The notes: generated by a model not told the origin, from the sequence alone. Shown: positions 1 to 9,664, numbered from the stretch's first letter. The stretch is DNA of 64,000 nt from Pararhizobium sp. (GCA_030655075.1 JAURWE010000046.1:62001-126000), one strand, 5' to 3'. Numbers and translations are program-made.

Positions 1-346
1 TCGTGGAAAGCCCTTTAATTACTCGTTTCCGCAGCAAGGCACGCCAATTTGGTTCGACGGTGCTGCAGTCACCAAGAAAGGTGACAGGTCGCCATCATAT
101 GAGCTGATCAATGAAGGGTTGTCGCTCGCGTGGCAGGGGCGATTCATTAATCAGTTCTTACAGAACGGTATTCTTGCAGAAAGTAGCGCCCAAGATGCCG
201 GCCTGACCACAGATGCTCTGCGTAAGACCAACATCGTCGATCAAAGTAAGCCTGGCTTTTGGGACAAGCTAGTCGCCTACAAGAATCCGGAAGATATTGA
301 TCGTCGCCTCCAGATTTGGAATGACTTCAAAGCCGGTACGCTCTGA
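1..346 (+). CDS. ABC transporter substrate-binding protein, PotD-like (C-terminal part)
   Basis: Only the last 114 codons are present; the gene begins left of the window and the reading frame enters at base 2. The segment has the pattern of the C-terminal lobe of spermidine/putrescine-type periplasmic binding proteins: a buried strand reading GTPIWFDGAAVTKK, then a helix-rich tail with tryptophans that ends in WNDFKAGTL. In this family the protein binds a cationic or small polar solute in the periplasm and delivers it to the permease. It lies 26 bases before the ATPase gene in the same direction, so the ABC system is one operon. Ligand unknown; the family also transports compounds other than polyamines. 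Confidence 0.8.
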   Translation, partial: RGKPFNYSFPQQGTPIWFDGAAVTKKGDRSPSYELINEGLSLAWQGRFINQFLQNGILAESSAQDAGLTTDALRKTNIVDQSKPGFWDKLVAYKNPEDIDRRLQIWNDFKAGTL

Positions 347-372
347 GGTTGCTGAGAACAGGAGTGCGTGCT

Positions 373-1449
373 GTGGAAAGTAACGAGCCAAGCGTCCGAT
401 TCAAGAATATTATCAAAAGCTATCCAGGGGCAGCAAGCCCATCGCTCGACGTTGAGGACCTTTCCATAAATCGGGGCGAGTTCTTCTCAATTCTCGGCCC
501 TAGCGGGTCCGGCAAGACGACCGCGTTGCGTTTAATCGCGGGTTTTGAACGCCCGGATGAGGGCAGCGTTATTATTGACGGACAAGATGTCACGAACGTG
601 CCGCCACATCGGCGGCACGTGAATACTGTTTTCCAATCGTATGCGCTGTTCCCCCATATGACGGTGCAGGATAACGTGGAGTACCCGCTCAGGATGGCTG
701 GCCTATCAGGCACCGAGCGCCGCCGCCGGGCACTTGAAGCGCTGGATCTGGTCGCGATGGCGAGCTTCGCTGACCGGCTTCCGCATCAAATGAGCGGCGG
801 CCAAAGGCAGCGTGTCGCATTGGCTCGCGCATTCGTGGGCCGACCTAAAGTGTTGCTCCTTGACGAACCGTTGTCGGCACTGGATCTGGGGCTTCGACAA
901 CAGATGCAACATGTACTGGTCGATCTTCAGCGAAACCTGGGTCTAACCTTTGTTTATGTAACGCATGACCAAGGTGAAGCATTGTCGATGTCCGACAATG
1001 TAGCCGTTATAGCAGCTGGCAAAGTTCAGCAGCTGGATCGGCCGACGCAGATCTATTACGAGCCCTCCAATCGTTTTGTCGCCCAATTTATTGGGAAATC
1101 TAACCTGATTCCGGTAAACGTTCGAACCAACGGCGACGGCAGCACTGTCCGCTTAAATGGACTAGATTTTCATATCACACGCCAACTTCGCAGCGGGAAC
1201 TCGCAGCTTGCAGTAAGGTTTGAGGCGCTCGCTTTATCGCCCGCGGAAACTGAGACGTCGCATCCAGTCCAACTCGAGGGGCGCATCAGTGACATGCTGT
1301 TTTTGGGGAACGCGTTGCAGATTAAAGTTGTCTGCGGTGAGATGGAGTTGATCAGCTTGGTTCCGTCTCGGCGTGACAGTCCTTTCTGTCGGGATCAGAT
1401 AGTCAGGGTGAGTTTCGACCCGCGCGAATGCTCGGTGTTCAATGACTGA
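373..1449 (+). CDS. ABC transporter ATP-binding protein, PotA-like
   Basis: A 358-residue ATPase. Walker A (GPSGSGKTT) lies near residue 42, the Q-loop in VFQSYALFPHMTV, the ABC signature MSGGQRQR near 141 and Walker B with D-loop (LLLDEPLSALD) near 161, followed by the H-loop histidine in YVTHDQGEA. The last ~110 residues form a TOBE-like domain, typical of PotA/FbpC-type importers. I chose GTG at 373 because AGGAG at 360-364 sits eight bases upstream; in-frame TTG 349 and GTG 364 lack such spacing. The stop overlaps the permease start by 8 bases, indicating translational coupling. It powers import with the neighbouring binding protein and permease. Confidence 0.93.
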   Translation: MESNEPSVRFKNIIKSYPGAASPSLDVEDLSINRGEFFSILGPSGSGKTTALRLIAGFERPDEGSVIIDGQDVTNVPPHRRHVNTVFQSYALFPHMTVQDNVEYPLRMAGLSGTERRRRALEALDLVAMASFADRLPHQMSGGQRQRVALARAFVGRPKVLLLDEPLSALDLGLRQQMQHVLVDLQRNLGLTFVYVTHDQGEALSMSDNVAVIAAGKVQQLDRPTQIYYEPSNRFVAQFIGKSNLIPVNVRTNGDGSTVRLNGLDFHITRQLRSGNSQLAVRFEALALSPAETETSHPVQLEGRISDMLFLGNALQIKVVCGEMELISLVPSRRDSPFCRDQIVRVSFDPRECSVFND

Positions 1450-3160
1450 CATAGTTGGTAGTGAAATGGTGTCAGCTTCGCGTGTGCCAAAAGCCAGCGG
1501 TCTGCAATGGTTGCTGCCGCAGATGTCGATCTATTTGTGGCTTTTACTGCTCGTTATACTACCTAACGCATTGTTGATTTTTGTAAGTTTCCTTAAATCA
1601 TCAGGCGGTTTGGTCATATATGAATTTAACACTTCTAACCTTGAGCGTATTATACATTCAAAAAGTGTTTGGATTCTTTTGGCTCGGACGCTGACGGCAA
1701 GTGCTGCATCCGTACTTCTAGCGACGCTTATTGCCTACCCGATGGCCTATTATGCCGCCCGCGTTCTGCGTCGTGGAAAAATAATGGCGGTGTTGCTGGT
1801 AGCGATTCCACTTTGGATCAGCTTGCTGATGCGGATATTTGCCTGGCGCCTTATATTGGGTGAACGGGGCATCCTGAACTCGGTTCTTCTATGGACCGGC
1901 ATAATTACCGAGCCCAGCGACGCACTGTTGTATAACCAATTTGCGGTTTTTCTTACCTTCGCATATGTCGCAATTCCGTTCATCTTTATATCAGTTTATA
2001 CGGCGGTCGAGCGGATTCCGGGTAACTTGGTGGAGGCCGCCAATGATTGCGGAGCCGGGAAATGGCGGGCTTTTTCTACCGTCATTTGGCCTCTTTCCCG
2101 TCCAGGGCTTGCGATCGGTGTTTCGCTGGCTTTCTTGATGGTGGTCGGTGACTACGTTACGCCGTCTATGGTCGGTGGTCTTGACGGGACTATGCTCGGC
2201 ATGGTCATAGCATCGCAGTTTGGCCTAGCTGGAAACTGGCCGTACGGCGCTGCGCTGGGCCTACTATTGCTGTTATCAGCTGCCCTACTTCTAGTAGTCC
2301 TAAACGTTGCTTGCCGCGTGCCGGGGATACTCGTCAGTGAAGGTAACGAAGCTCCCGCGCTGTCGACATCGACTAGGCGTTCGCCAATGGCGCGTGCTAA
2401 ATCATGGGTGGGCTTTGCACTGTTTTGCCTGCCGTATGTTTTTCTGTACGCTCCATTGGCCGTCATCACATTGTTCTCATTCAGTCAGGACAGCGTCCCA
2501 GTGTTCCCGCCCTCTGGGTTCACCTTGAGGTGGTACATCGAACTTGCGGATAATCAGGCTATGATCCAATCGCTGGTTCGCTCGCTTGTGGTTGCTGGAA
2601 TAACGTTGGCGATATCGATCGTCGTCGGAACGTTCTTTGCCGTGCTTCTGGCGATTGGGCGGATACGCGGTGCTACGGTGGTCGGAAGTCTGTTACTGGC
2701 GCCGGTCGCCATACCTGGTGTCATATTTGGTATCACCATGGTGTTAACCTTCCAGTTGCTAGGGATCACCAATCCGACCGTCCGCGTAGTGCTTGGTCAC
2801 TGCACCTTCGTAATGCCAGTGATCATGATGGTGGTGCTTAACCGCATGCGCCGGTTGGATCCGGCTTTGGCCGAAGCATCAGCGGATCTTGGGGCGCATC
2901 CTTTCAAAACGTTTTATTTTGTTCTCCTGCCGCTAATTCGCGGGGCCATAATCGGTGGCGCTCTGCTTGGCTTCACACTCTCGGTGGACGAAGTCATTGT
3001 CTCTATCTTTCTGACAGGTAGCGAGCCGACACTGCCGGTTTGGGTTTGGAACCAAGTGCGGTTTGGCTTCACGCCTTCCGTCAACGCCATATTCGTGTGC
3101 ATCGGCGTCGGGACAGTTCTTCTCATTGTTCTCTCAAGACGTTTCATCGGCGAACGCTAG
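1442..3160 (+). CDS. ABC transporter permease, fused PotB-PotC type
   Basis: A 572-residue inner-membrane protein made of two consecutive binding-protein-dependent permease domains. The first spans about residues 25-290 and the second about 320-570. Each has about six hydrophobic segments and an EAA-type coupling loop (first half VEAANDCGAGKWRAFSTVIWP; second half LAEASADLGAHPFKTFYFVLLP). A hydrophilic linker at about 295-315 joins them. Polyamine-type systems usually encode PotB and PotC as separate genes, so this single-chain version is notable; one polypeptide would form the whole channel. It overlaps the ATPase gene and ends 8 bases before the GMC oxidoreductase, in one apparent operon. 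Confidence 0.92.
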   Translation: MTDIVGSEMVSASRVPKASGLQWLLPQMSIYLWLLLLVILPNALLIFVSFLKSSGGLVIYEFNTSNLERIIHSKSVWILLARTLTASAASVLLATLIAYPMAYYAARVLRRGKIMAVLLVAIPLWISLLMRIFAWRLILGERGILNSVLLWTGIITEPSDALLYNQFAVFLTFAYVAIPFIFISVYTAVERIPGNLVEAANDCGAGKWRAFSTVIWPLSRPGLAIGVSLAFLMVVGDYVTPSMVGGLDGTMLGMVIASQFGLAGNWPYGAALGLLLLLSAALLLVVLNVACRVPGILVSEGNEAPALSTSTRRSPMARAKSWVGFALFCLPYVFLYAPLAVITLFSFSQDSVPVFPPSGFTLRWYIELADNQAMIQSLVRSLVVAGITLAISIVVGTFFAVLLAIGRIRGATVVGSLLLAPVAIPGVIFGITMVLTFQLLGITNPTVRVVLGHCTFVMPVIMMVVLNRMRRLDPALAEASADLGAHPFKTFYFVLLPLIRGAIIGGALLGFTLSVDEVIVSIFLTGSEPTLPVWVWNQVRFGFTPSVNAIFVCIGVGTVLLIVLSRRFIGER

Positions 3161-3168
3161 GTAATCTT

Positions 3169-4815
3169 ATGAAAAAGTCTGGTCACTATGATACGATCAT
3201 CATTGGAGCTGGTTCAGCGGGCTGCGTCCTTGCTGCACGGCTTTCGGAGGACCGCAACCATTCGGTCCTCCTGCTAGAGTCAGGTCCCAAGGACAGCTCA
3301 ATCATACTCCAAATGCCCGCAGCGCTGGGCTTGCCGCTGACCAATAACCGGTTCAATTGGGGCTACGTCAGCGAGCCCATGGCCGGACTAGACGGACGCA
3401 CTAGCGACCAGCATCGCGGCCGAGTGCTGGGTGGCTCGTCTTCCATCAATGGCATGGTCTTCGTGCGCGGCAATCCCCGTGATTTCGACGCTTGGGCCGA
3501 CCTAGGCCTGCCGGGATGGTCATATTTGAACTGCCTCCCCTACTTTAGGAAGATGGAGACCTTTGAGGGCGGGTCGAGCGCCTATCGCGGTGGCGAGGGG
3601 CCGCTTCGTGTTCACCGCTGTCGGGCGGAAAGTCCGCTCTATCACGCTTTTCTTGCAGCCGGGCAGGACTATGGGCTTGCTCTTAATGATGATCAGAACG
3701 CCGGATATCAGGAAGGTGTAAACGTCGCGCAGGCTACGGTGCGCGACGGCGTGCGCGAAAGCACGGCAACGGCATTCCTGCGACCGGCTTTGGGACGCAC
3801 CAACCTAGTTGTTGAGACAAGTGCTCACGTTGTCGGACTGTGTATCTCCGGTAATCGTGTCGAGGGCGTAACCTATAAGCGAAACGGTATCGCGCGCACC
3901 GCAACCGCCTCCGAGACCGTGCTGTCGGCAGGCGCATATGGGTCACCGCAACTGTTGATGCTGTCAGGCATCGGCGATCCCGACGAGCTGGCTGCCGTTG
4001 GTATCAAATCGCGGGTTCGGCTTCCGGGCGTCGGGCGCAATCTGCAGGACCATGTTGCGGTTCCCCTGCAATACCAAACGCGCCGCGAAGTATCTCCGGT
4101 CCGCCAGCTGAGCAAACTCGGCCGTCTAGGGGTAGGTGCTCGCTGGCTTCTCACCCATGGCGGGCTCGGCGCGAGTAATTATTTCGAAGTAGGCGCCTTC
4201 CTTCGCGGCGGCAGTAGTCATTCCTACGCTAACATCCAGCACGAATTCGTACCTATGATCGCCGGCTTCAACCACGGCGGGCCAGACATCCGCCATGGGT
4301 TCCAATACTTTACAAGTATCATGAGACCTCAGAGCCGAGGGCGGGTCAGTCTGCGATCGGCCGATCCGCATGATCCGCCGCGCATCGAGCTCAACCTCCT
4401 TGGTGAAGCAGGGGACATGGCCGAAATGGTGGAGGGACTCAAAACTACCCGAGAGATCGTACAGCAAAGGTCATGGGACGAGTTGCGGACCGCCGAGTAT
4501 GGCATAGACGATGCCGAGAAATCCGGTCCAGGCATGGAGCGATGGATCCGGGCAAGCGCCGGGACCGGCTATCATCCTGTCGGCACGTGCCGCATGGGTA
4601 ACGACGACCTAGCCGTGACCGACGCGGACGGCCTCGTACACGGTATTAACGGCCTTCGAGTGGTAGATGCCTCACTGATGCCACGGCTGGTGACAGGCAA
4701 TACCAATGCCGCAACCATCATGATCGGCGAAAAGCTTGCTGACAGCATAAAAGGGCGGAGGTTACCGCCCGGTGATGTGGACTACGAGGGTGCCCGGCAA
4801 TCGGGCCACGGCTAG
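3169..4815 (+). CDS. GMC family FAD-dependent oxidoreductase (alcohol/choline dehydrogenase-like)
   Basis: A 548-residue flavoprotein. The N-terminal dinucleotide fold reads DTIIIGAGSAG with an acidic end of the second strand (LLESG). GMC signature 1 (GRVLGGSSSINGMVFVRG) lies near residue 83, signature 2 (GAYGSPQLLMLSGIGDP) near 260 and the C-terminal catalytic region GTGYHPVGTCRMG near 465, ending with NTNAATIMIGEKLA. The family oxidises primary alcohols to aldehydes; choline dehydrogenase is the best-known relative but substrate cannot be read from sequence. ATG 3169 follows the permease stop by 8 bases. The aldehyde dehydrogenase 86 bases downstream would take the product, consistent with oxidation of the imported compound. 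Confidence 0.9.
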   Translation: MKKSGHYDTIIIGAGSAGCVLAARLSEDRNHSVLLLESGPKDSSIILQMPAALGLPLTNNRFNWGYVSEPMAGLDGRTSDQHRGRVLGGSSSINGMVFVRGNPRDFDAWADLGLPGWSYLNCLPYFRKMETFEGGSSAYRGGEGPLRVHRCRAESPLYHAFLAAGQDYGLALNDDQNAGYQEGVNVAQATVRDGVRESTATAFLRPALGRTNLVVETSAHVVGLCISGNRVEGVTYKRNGIARTATASETVLSAGAYGSPQLLMLSGIGDPDELAAVGIKSRVRLPGVGRNLQDHVAVPLQYQTRREVSPVRQLSKLGRLGVGARWLLTHGGLGASNYFEVGAFLRGGSSHSYANIQHEFVPMIAGFNHGGPDIRHGFQYFTSIMRPQSRGRVSLRSADPHDPPRIELNLLGEAGDMAEMVEGLKTTREIVQQRSWDELRTAEYGIDDAEKSGPGMERWIRASAGTGYHPVGTCRMGNDDLAVTDADGLVHGINGLRVVDASLMPRLVTGNTNAATIMIGEKLADSIKGRRLPPGDVDYEGARQSGHG

Positions 4816-4859
4816 CCGCGCTGAAGACAGCGAAGGCGCACCAAGCGTCCACCCGGACG

Positions 4860-4875
4860 ATTGTAAAAATACAAT
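4860..4875. promoter_or_regulatory. Inverted repeat ATTGTA-N4-TACAAT, candidate operator
   Basis: A perfect 6-bp inverted repeat with a 4-base A spacer lies 26 bases before the aldehyde dehydrogenase start. FCD-type GntR regulators commonly bind short AT-rich palindromes with GT/AC cores, and such a regulator is encoded at 8365-9036. The assignment to that regulator is inference. Confidence 0.4.
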
Positions 4876-4901
4876 TTCTTTAGGAACGAAGGAACACACG
4901 A

Positions 4902-6401
4902 ATGAACAATAAAGTTGAGAAGGCCAAAGCACAGGGTAACGTGCGTACGTTAGGTCATTATATTGATGGCAAAGTGGTCCAATCCGTTACTGGCAACATC
5001 ATTCATCGTCATAATCCTGCAAATGGCGCGTTGGTGGCCACCTGGCCAGCGGGAACCGCTGCGGATGTCGATCTAGCCGTTGCAGCAGCAGTCAAGGCGT
5101 TCGACGATGGGCGCTGGTCAGAACTTACCGCCGGCGCTCGTTCTGAGGTGCTGCGCAAAGCCGCTGCCCTCATTCGATCAAATGCCGAGCATCTAGCCAT
5201 GATTGAATGCCTCGAGACGGGTAAACCGCTCGTTCAGGCGCACGATGAAATGCTATGGGCCTCGGATATTTGGGACTATGCTGCCGGCCAAGCACGCTCG
5301 CTGCATGGTGAAGTGCATTCGAACCTGGGTGAAGGCAAGCTGGCGCTTGTACTACGAGAGCCCATCGGGCCGGTTGGATTGATCACTCCGTGGAATTACC
5401 CGCTCATCGTCCTCAGTCAGAAGCTTCCTTTCGCGCTGGCGGCAGGCTGTACGGCAGTCATAAAGCCAAGTGAGTTCACTGCCGGAACAACGCTCGAAAT
5501 GATGCGCTTGTTGGAAGAAAGCGGTCTCCCCGCAGGCGTCGTCAATGTTGTCAACGGTTATGGCGATCCGGTTGGTAAGCACCTGGCTGAACACAACGAC
5601 ATACGCCTCATCTCGTTCACTGGCTCCACGGCTACGGGGCGATCCATTCTTGTGGCCGCAGCCTTGAACATGAAGAAAGTAGTGTTGGAACTTGGCGGTA
5701 AAAACCCAAGCATTGTGTTCGCCGATGCCGACATTGATAACGCTGTAGATGGAGCGATCAAGGGATTTGTCTATAATGCGGGTGCGGAATGCTGCAGCGG
5801 AAGCCGCGTATTGGTCCAGCGCTCGATTGCAAAAGATTTCAAAGCAAAGCTTATCGATAAGCTCAAGACTATCAAAATGGGTGATCCAATGGATCCTGAG
5901 ACCAATTTGGGATCGATAGTGAATGAGCCGCAGTTCAAAAAAATACAACAATATCTTGACGAAGGAAAGAAGGTAGCAACTGTCGCAATTGGTGGTAACA
6001 CACGCGAAGACCTGGGGGGCTTTTTCGTAGAGCCTACGGTATTTGTCGATGTTCCAATGAGCGCGTCCATCGTGCGCGAGGAGATATTTGGTCCAGTCGT
6101 TGCAGTACTTGAATTTGACGATTTTGACGAAGCGATTCTCATCTCCAATGATACTGATTACGGGCTGGCGGCCAGCGTTTGGACAACTGATTTTGATACC
6201 GCGCTGGCTGCGGCGCGTAAATTGCGTTCCGGGATTGTCTGGGTCAATACATTTATGGATGGACCGTCGGAAGTTCCTCTCGGAGGCACAAGACAGAGCG
6301 GCTACGGCCGCGAGAATGGGCTTCACGCCATAGGCGAGTTCACAGTCCTCAAGACGGTCGTGTCCCAATCAGCGGGTGGGTATGCGCGATATATTAGCTA
6401 A
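4902..6401 (+). CDS. Aldehyde dehydrogenase family protein (betaine-aldehyde dehydrogenase-like)
   Basis: A 499-residue NAD(P)-dependent aldehyde dehydrogenase of normal length. Visible landmarks are the cofactor-binding strand region GPVGLITPWNYPL with the IKPSEFT lysine, the glycine loop FTGSTATG, the general-base glutamate in LELGGKNPS and the catalytic cysteine in NAGAECCSGSR, followed by the conserved EEIFGPVVAV segment. The reaction is oxidation of an aldehyde to the acid. The ribosome-binding site is GGAACGAAGGAA upstream of ATG 4902. It follows the GMC oxidoreductase, with an inverted repeat in the 86-base gap that may be an operator. Substrate probably the aldehyde made by the GMC enzyme; identity unknown. 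Confidence 0.92.
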   Translation: MNNKVEKAKAQGNVRTLGHYIDGKVVQSVTGNIIHRHNPANGALVATWPAGTAADVDLAVAAAVKAFDDGRWSELTAGARSEVLRKAAALIRSNAEHLAMIECLETGKPLVQAHDEMLWASDIWDYAAGQARSLHGEVHSNLGEGKLALVLREPIGPVGLITPWNYPLIVLSQKLPFALAAGCTAVIKPSEFTAGTTLEMMRLLEESGLPAGVVNVVNGYGDPVGKHLAEHNDIRLISFTGSTATGRSILVAAALNMKKVVLELGGKNPSIVFADADIDNAVDGAIKGFVYNAGAECCSGSRVLVQRSIAKDFKAKLIDKLKTIKMGDPMDPETNLGSIVNEPQFKKIQQYLDEGKKVATVAIGGNTREDLGGFFVEPTVFVDVPMSASIVREEIFGPVVAVLEFDDFDEAILISNDTDYGLAASVWTTDFDTALAAARKLRSGIVWVNTFMDGPSEVPLGGTRQSGYGRENGLHAIGEFTVLKTVVSQSAGGYARYIS

Positions 6402-6566
6402 CGTGTCTTAGAGCGTCAGTACTGATAATATAGCTGATGTAAATGCTTGTGTGTCGACTATTATAGTAGGCATTAGCGTTCGGCTGCGTAAATACAAACA
6501 GTATGAATTCTCTATAGATTATAATTTTTAAAATAAGTTCGCTAATTCAAATCTAAAGGTTATGTC

Positions 6567-7337
6567 ATGTACAATCTAATAGGCCAGGCGGCGCTCATTA
6601 CCGGAGGTGGGAGTGGCATCGGAAGGCGAATCGCTACTCGTTTAGCTGAAGAGGGTTGCGATGTTGCTATTTTTGATGTCGACGAGGCGGGAGCACAGGA
6701 AACTGCCGGCATGGTGGAAGCGCTTGGCCGTCGTGGACTAGCACTCCAAGTTGATGTTGCTGATCCTGTCAGGGTAAAAGCCGCAGTGCGGGAGGTTGAA
6801 CTAGTCTTAGGTAAGATTGACATAGGCGTAAACAATGCAGCCATTGCTACGGTGGGCAAAGTGCTTGACATCGACTTGGCGCTATGGCGGAAAGTTTTTT
6901 CTGTCAACACCGATGGCGTATTTAATATCTCACAGGCAGTACTGCCTGGCATGATCGAAAGAGGCGACGGCCGTATTATTAATATAGCCTCATGGTTTGC
7001 AAAGATTGGCAAGCCTAGCTACGCGCCCTATTCGGCATCAAAGGCAGCAGTCATCGCTTTTTCACAAGCGCTTGCGGCTGAGGTTGCTCCTCTTGGAATC
7101 AACGTGAATACAGTCTGCCCTGGGTCGATCGTTGGGACCCGTATGCGAGACGAGGCTGACAGTTTATCTCGAAAACAAGGGCTTTCAACGGCGAAAGAGC
7201 GAGAAAGTCAGATCCCCATCGGCCGTGTAGGCGTGCCCGATGACATTGCGCGCGTCGTAGCCTTCCTTGCGTCCGACCAAGCCGCTTACATGACGGGACA
7301 AGCAATAAATGTAACCGGTGGGCTCTGGATGAATTAA
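6567..7337 (+). CDS. SDR family oxidoreductase (FabG-like)
   Basis: A 256-residue classical short-chain dehydrogenase. It shows the nucleotide-binding motif TGGGSGIG near residue 14, an acidic residue ending the second strand (FDVDEAG, favouring NAD), NNAA near 87, and the catalytic serine (IASW), tyrosine and lysine in YAPYSASKA. C-terminal VTGG is typical. The start is ATG 6567 with AAAGG seven bases upstream. A 165-base AT-rich gap separates it from the aldehyde dehydrogenase; the gap contains AATACAAAC and GTATGAATTC, which resemble the element repeated before the aspartate-dehydrogenase-like gene. It probably oxidises a hydroxyl group in the same catabolic route. Exact substrate unknown. 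Confidence 0.9.
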   Translation: MYNLIGQAALITGGGSGIGRRIATRLAEEGCDVAIFDVDEAGAQETAGMVEALGRRGLALQVDVADPVRVKAAVREVELVLGKIDIGVNNAAIATVGKVLDIDLALWRKVFSVNTDGVFNISQAVLPGMIERGDGRIINIASWFAKIGKPSYAPYSASKAAVIAFSQALAAEVAPLGINVNTVCPGSIVGTRMRDEADSLSRKQGLSTAKERESQIPIGRVGVPDDIARVVAFLASDQAAYMTGQAINVTGGLWMN

Positions 7338-8364
7338 GGCGTGCTGGCGGAGGCTGCGGTGATATTGCTTTGTACCTGTGGGAACTTCGATTATGAAGAG
7401 CTGTGGATGCAAGACAAAACATCGCGAGCAGCCGCTGCCAGGAATGCAAGCGTCAGGTAAGGGCCGTAGCATGGGCTGCTTGAGTTCCGACAATTGGCGT
7501 TCTCTGGCCAATAATGGCCGCCCTCGCGAATGACGCGATGCGTCAAGCCATCGCATCACCTGGAAGAGTGCGGTGGCGAAGTGATCTTCTCGCACTTGCA
7601 ACAGGTGAACTCTCCCGCACCGTCAGGCTGACCTTACAATGTCGCGGTACGAGTTCTAGGGTCGCAGCAATGTCCTCGCGACCTCAAAAGTTTGGTCGAC
7701 CAACAGAAGGCGCTATTAGCGGGAGCGGCGAACAGAACGCGCTTTCGGGGCACGTTCAGGATATGGTTTGTGACGAACGTTTACGCTCGCAGAACCTACG
7801 GTTAAGGCTTCGCCACGATCCCCGCAGCCATTTCGACTTCTCCCGGCGTCTGCGTCGAGCTCTTCAAGCTGCAGGTCTATCTGTAGAGAAGACGGGCTGA
7901 GCGCTGAGAGTGGGTGCCACAGAACTCTCAGCAAACCTTCTCAACCTCCAGCCTCAATCGGGCAATCAGAGCCTGGGAATGCGAGACTGGTTCCGTCGTG
8001 CCAGCGCCATCTGTCTGGGCAGCAACAGATGTACTGGTAAGGTCATCAGACTCTTCATCCGTCCACAACGAGCCGACCAAGTGTGATCAGTGCATCACCA
8101 TGCTTCCGGCGTGATAGCCTGCACCAAGTTTCCCTCGTGGCCGTGTGCGATCAATCATCCGCTTAGAAAGACGGCTTTTACCACAGGCTTTGCCTAGCAA
8201 TTGAGAGGAAGATATCGTCCCGAGTTCCGGTAAAGCGGCGCTCTAATCGACATTAATGCCTATCTCACACGCGACCCATGTAATGCGGCACACGCAAGTA
8301 GAGCTGTTGACCCATTAACTATTCTTCTAGACGGCATGCCAGCAGAATAGGTTATGCTTCCACC
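7338..8364. other. 1-kb stretch without a supported gene
   Basis: Open frames here (for example 7514-7900 on + and 7185-7601 on -) lack convincing ribosome-binding sites, family motifs or sensible composition. The base composition is mixed and the region reads like decayed sequence between the SDR gene and the convergent GntR regulator. I could not recognise a parent gene. Confidence 0.5.
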
Positions 8365-9036
8365 TCAAGCAGTTCTTTGAGCCTTACTGGCCATCCCTTC
8401 GGAAAGCGAAGCGATGAGATTGCGCGAGACGCGGCGGATATGTGAGCGGAGTGTGTCACTACCTCGGCGAATATCGCCGAGACGAGCGAATGCGATTAGC
8501 GCTCTGTGGTCATCGAGTTCCCGTTCGATATCCTCCACCACCGCGATTTGTAGGTTCACATAGCGACTGGCATTGTCATGTACGGTGCGGAGCAACTTTA
8601 GCGCGATTAGGTTGCCACTAGGGCGATAAAGCGCTTCGTGAAAACGCCAATTTAAATCTCCAACTTCTGCAATGCTGCCGCTCGCCATTGCCTGGTCGGT
8701 AACCGATTCGACGAGGGCGAAATCCGCTTCGGTCATGCGGGGGATTGCTACTTCGAACAACCAAGTCTCCAATCGCTCCCGAATTTCGAAGAGCTCCTCA
8801 ATCTCTTCCAAAGACAAAGAAGTCACAACCGTTCCTTTGTGAAGTTCCGAAACAACAAGACCTTCGGCCTCAAGTTGGCGGATGGCTTCCCGAAGGGGGA
8901 CGCGGGATACACCGAGTTCGTTTGCCAATTTCTCCTGCCGTAATGGCGTTCCTTCATCGAGCTGACCCGTAATAATCCGGCGCCGCAACTCCGTCACAAT
9001 CTGGTCGGTTAGCGACGCGCGATTCACCTTTGCCAT
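8365..9036 (-). CDS. GntR family transcriptional regulator, FCD (FadR) subfamily
   Basis: A 223-residue regulator. The N-terminal winged helix contains the GntR pattern PLRQEKLANELGVSRVPLREAIRQLEAEGLV. The C-terminal all-helical FCD domain carries ligand- or metal-binding histidine positions such as LNWRFHEAL and later DDHRALI and RSHIRR. I place the start at ATG 9036, preceded by AGGAAG; a longer frame to 9108 has no ribosome-binding site. FCD regulators usually repress catabolic genes and respond to an organic acid. It is divergent from the aspartate-dehydrogenase-like gene and convergent with the SDR gene, so it probably controls this locus. Five GAATAC/GTATTC elements lie upstream of it. 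Confidence 0.9.
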   Translation of the reverse strand: MAKVNRASLTDQIVTELRRRIITGQLDEGTPLRQEKLANELGVSRVPLREAIRQLEAEGLVVSELHKGTVVTSLSLEEIEELFEIRERLETWLFEVAIPRMTEADFALVESVTDQAMASGSIAEVGDLNWRFHEALYRPSGNLIALKLLRTVHDNASRYVNLQIAVVEDIERELDDHRALIAFARLGDIRRGSDTLRSHIRRVSRNLIASLSEGMASKAQRTA

Positions 9037-9558
9037 GATTATCCAGCTTCCTTTTTTAATAGGGTATTCTGTTAATATCGACCTGCAGTCGGTTTTGTCG
9101 TATGCCACATTTTACAAACATGCGCACTGGATTTTGTATTCAAAGAGCCGGGGCCCGTTATCGGACTCAGCTCATCCGATGATAAGTGAAGCTCTAACAT
9201 GTATGCAGCTTAGCGGAATACAGAATGCGCCAGCGGACCCGACCCCGCGTTTCCGATGACATTATCCAGGCCGTTATAGCCGGATCGCTTAAGTTAGTTA
9301 ATCGCTGTGCTCAGTCCATGTCCAATAAATTTTGATGCCGTGACCTGAGACGCTCGCAGTCCTGAGTCGGAAACTGTAGTACACATGAACACCTTGCTAC
9401 CAGGCCTTATACTACAAAGAGAGGGAATACTGAAAAAAGGTGTTACAAAATCCAAGAATGGGGTCCGGTGGCCGTTTCGTGGAGTTATCGGACGCCTCTT
9501 TCTTGAGCTTTGTGGCGGCGAAATAGGTGGGTAACACGCCGTCTTTGAGAATAATTTC

Positions 9559-9571
9559 GAATACAATATTC
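9559..9571. promoter_or_regulatory. Inverted repeat GAATA-CAA-TATTC, candidate operator
   Basis: Perfect 5-bp arms around a CAA spacer, extended outward by TTT/AAA after one mismatch. It lies about 140 bases before the aspartate-dehydrogenase-like gene. Confidence 0.4.
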
Positions 9572-9645
9572 AAAAATGTTGCCAAATAAGATAGACAAGC
9601 GTATTACGAGGGAATATCTGTCGATAATCGGGTCAGACGCGTGCT

Positions 9646-9664
9646 ATTGAATTTAATATTCAAT
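9646..9664. promoter_or_regulatory. Inverted repeat ATTGAAT-N5-ATTCAAT, candidate operator
   Basis: Perfect 7-bp arms separated by TTAAT, 46 bases before the start codon at 9711, a position suited to repression or activation of that gene. Confidence 0.4.

Noticed and set aside
7185..8114. Several open frames on both strands (7185-7601 minus, 7514-7900 plus, 7914-8114 plus)
   Set aside because: No ribosome-binding sites, no motifs, arginine/serine-rich composition typical of chance frames in non-coding DNA; frames overlap each other.
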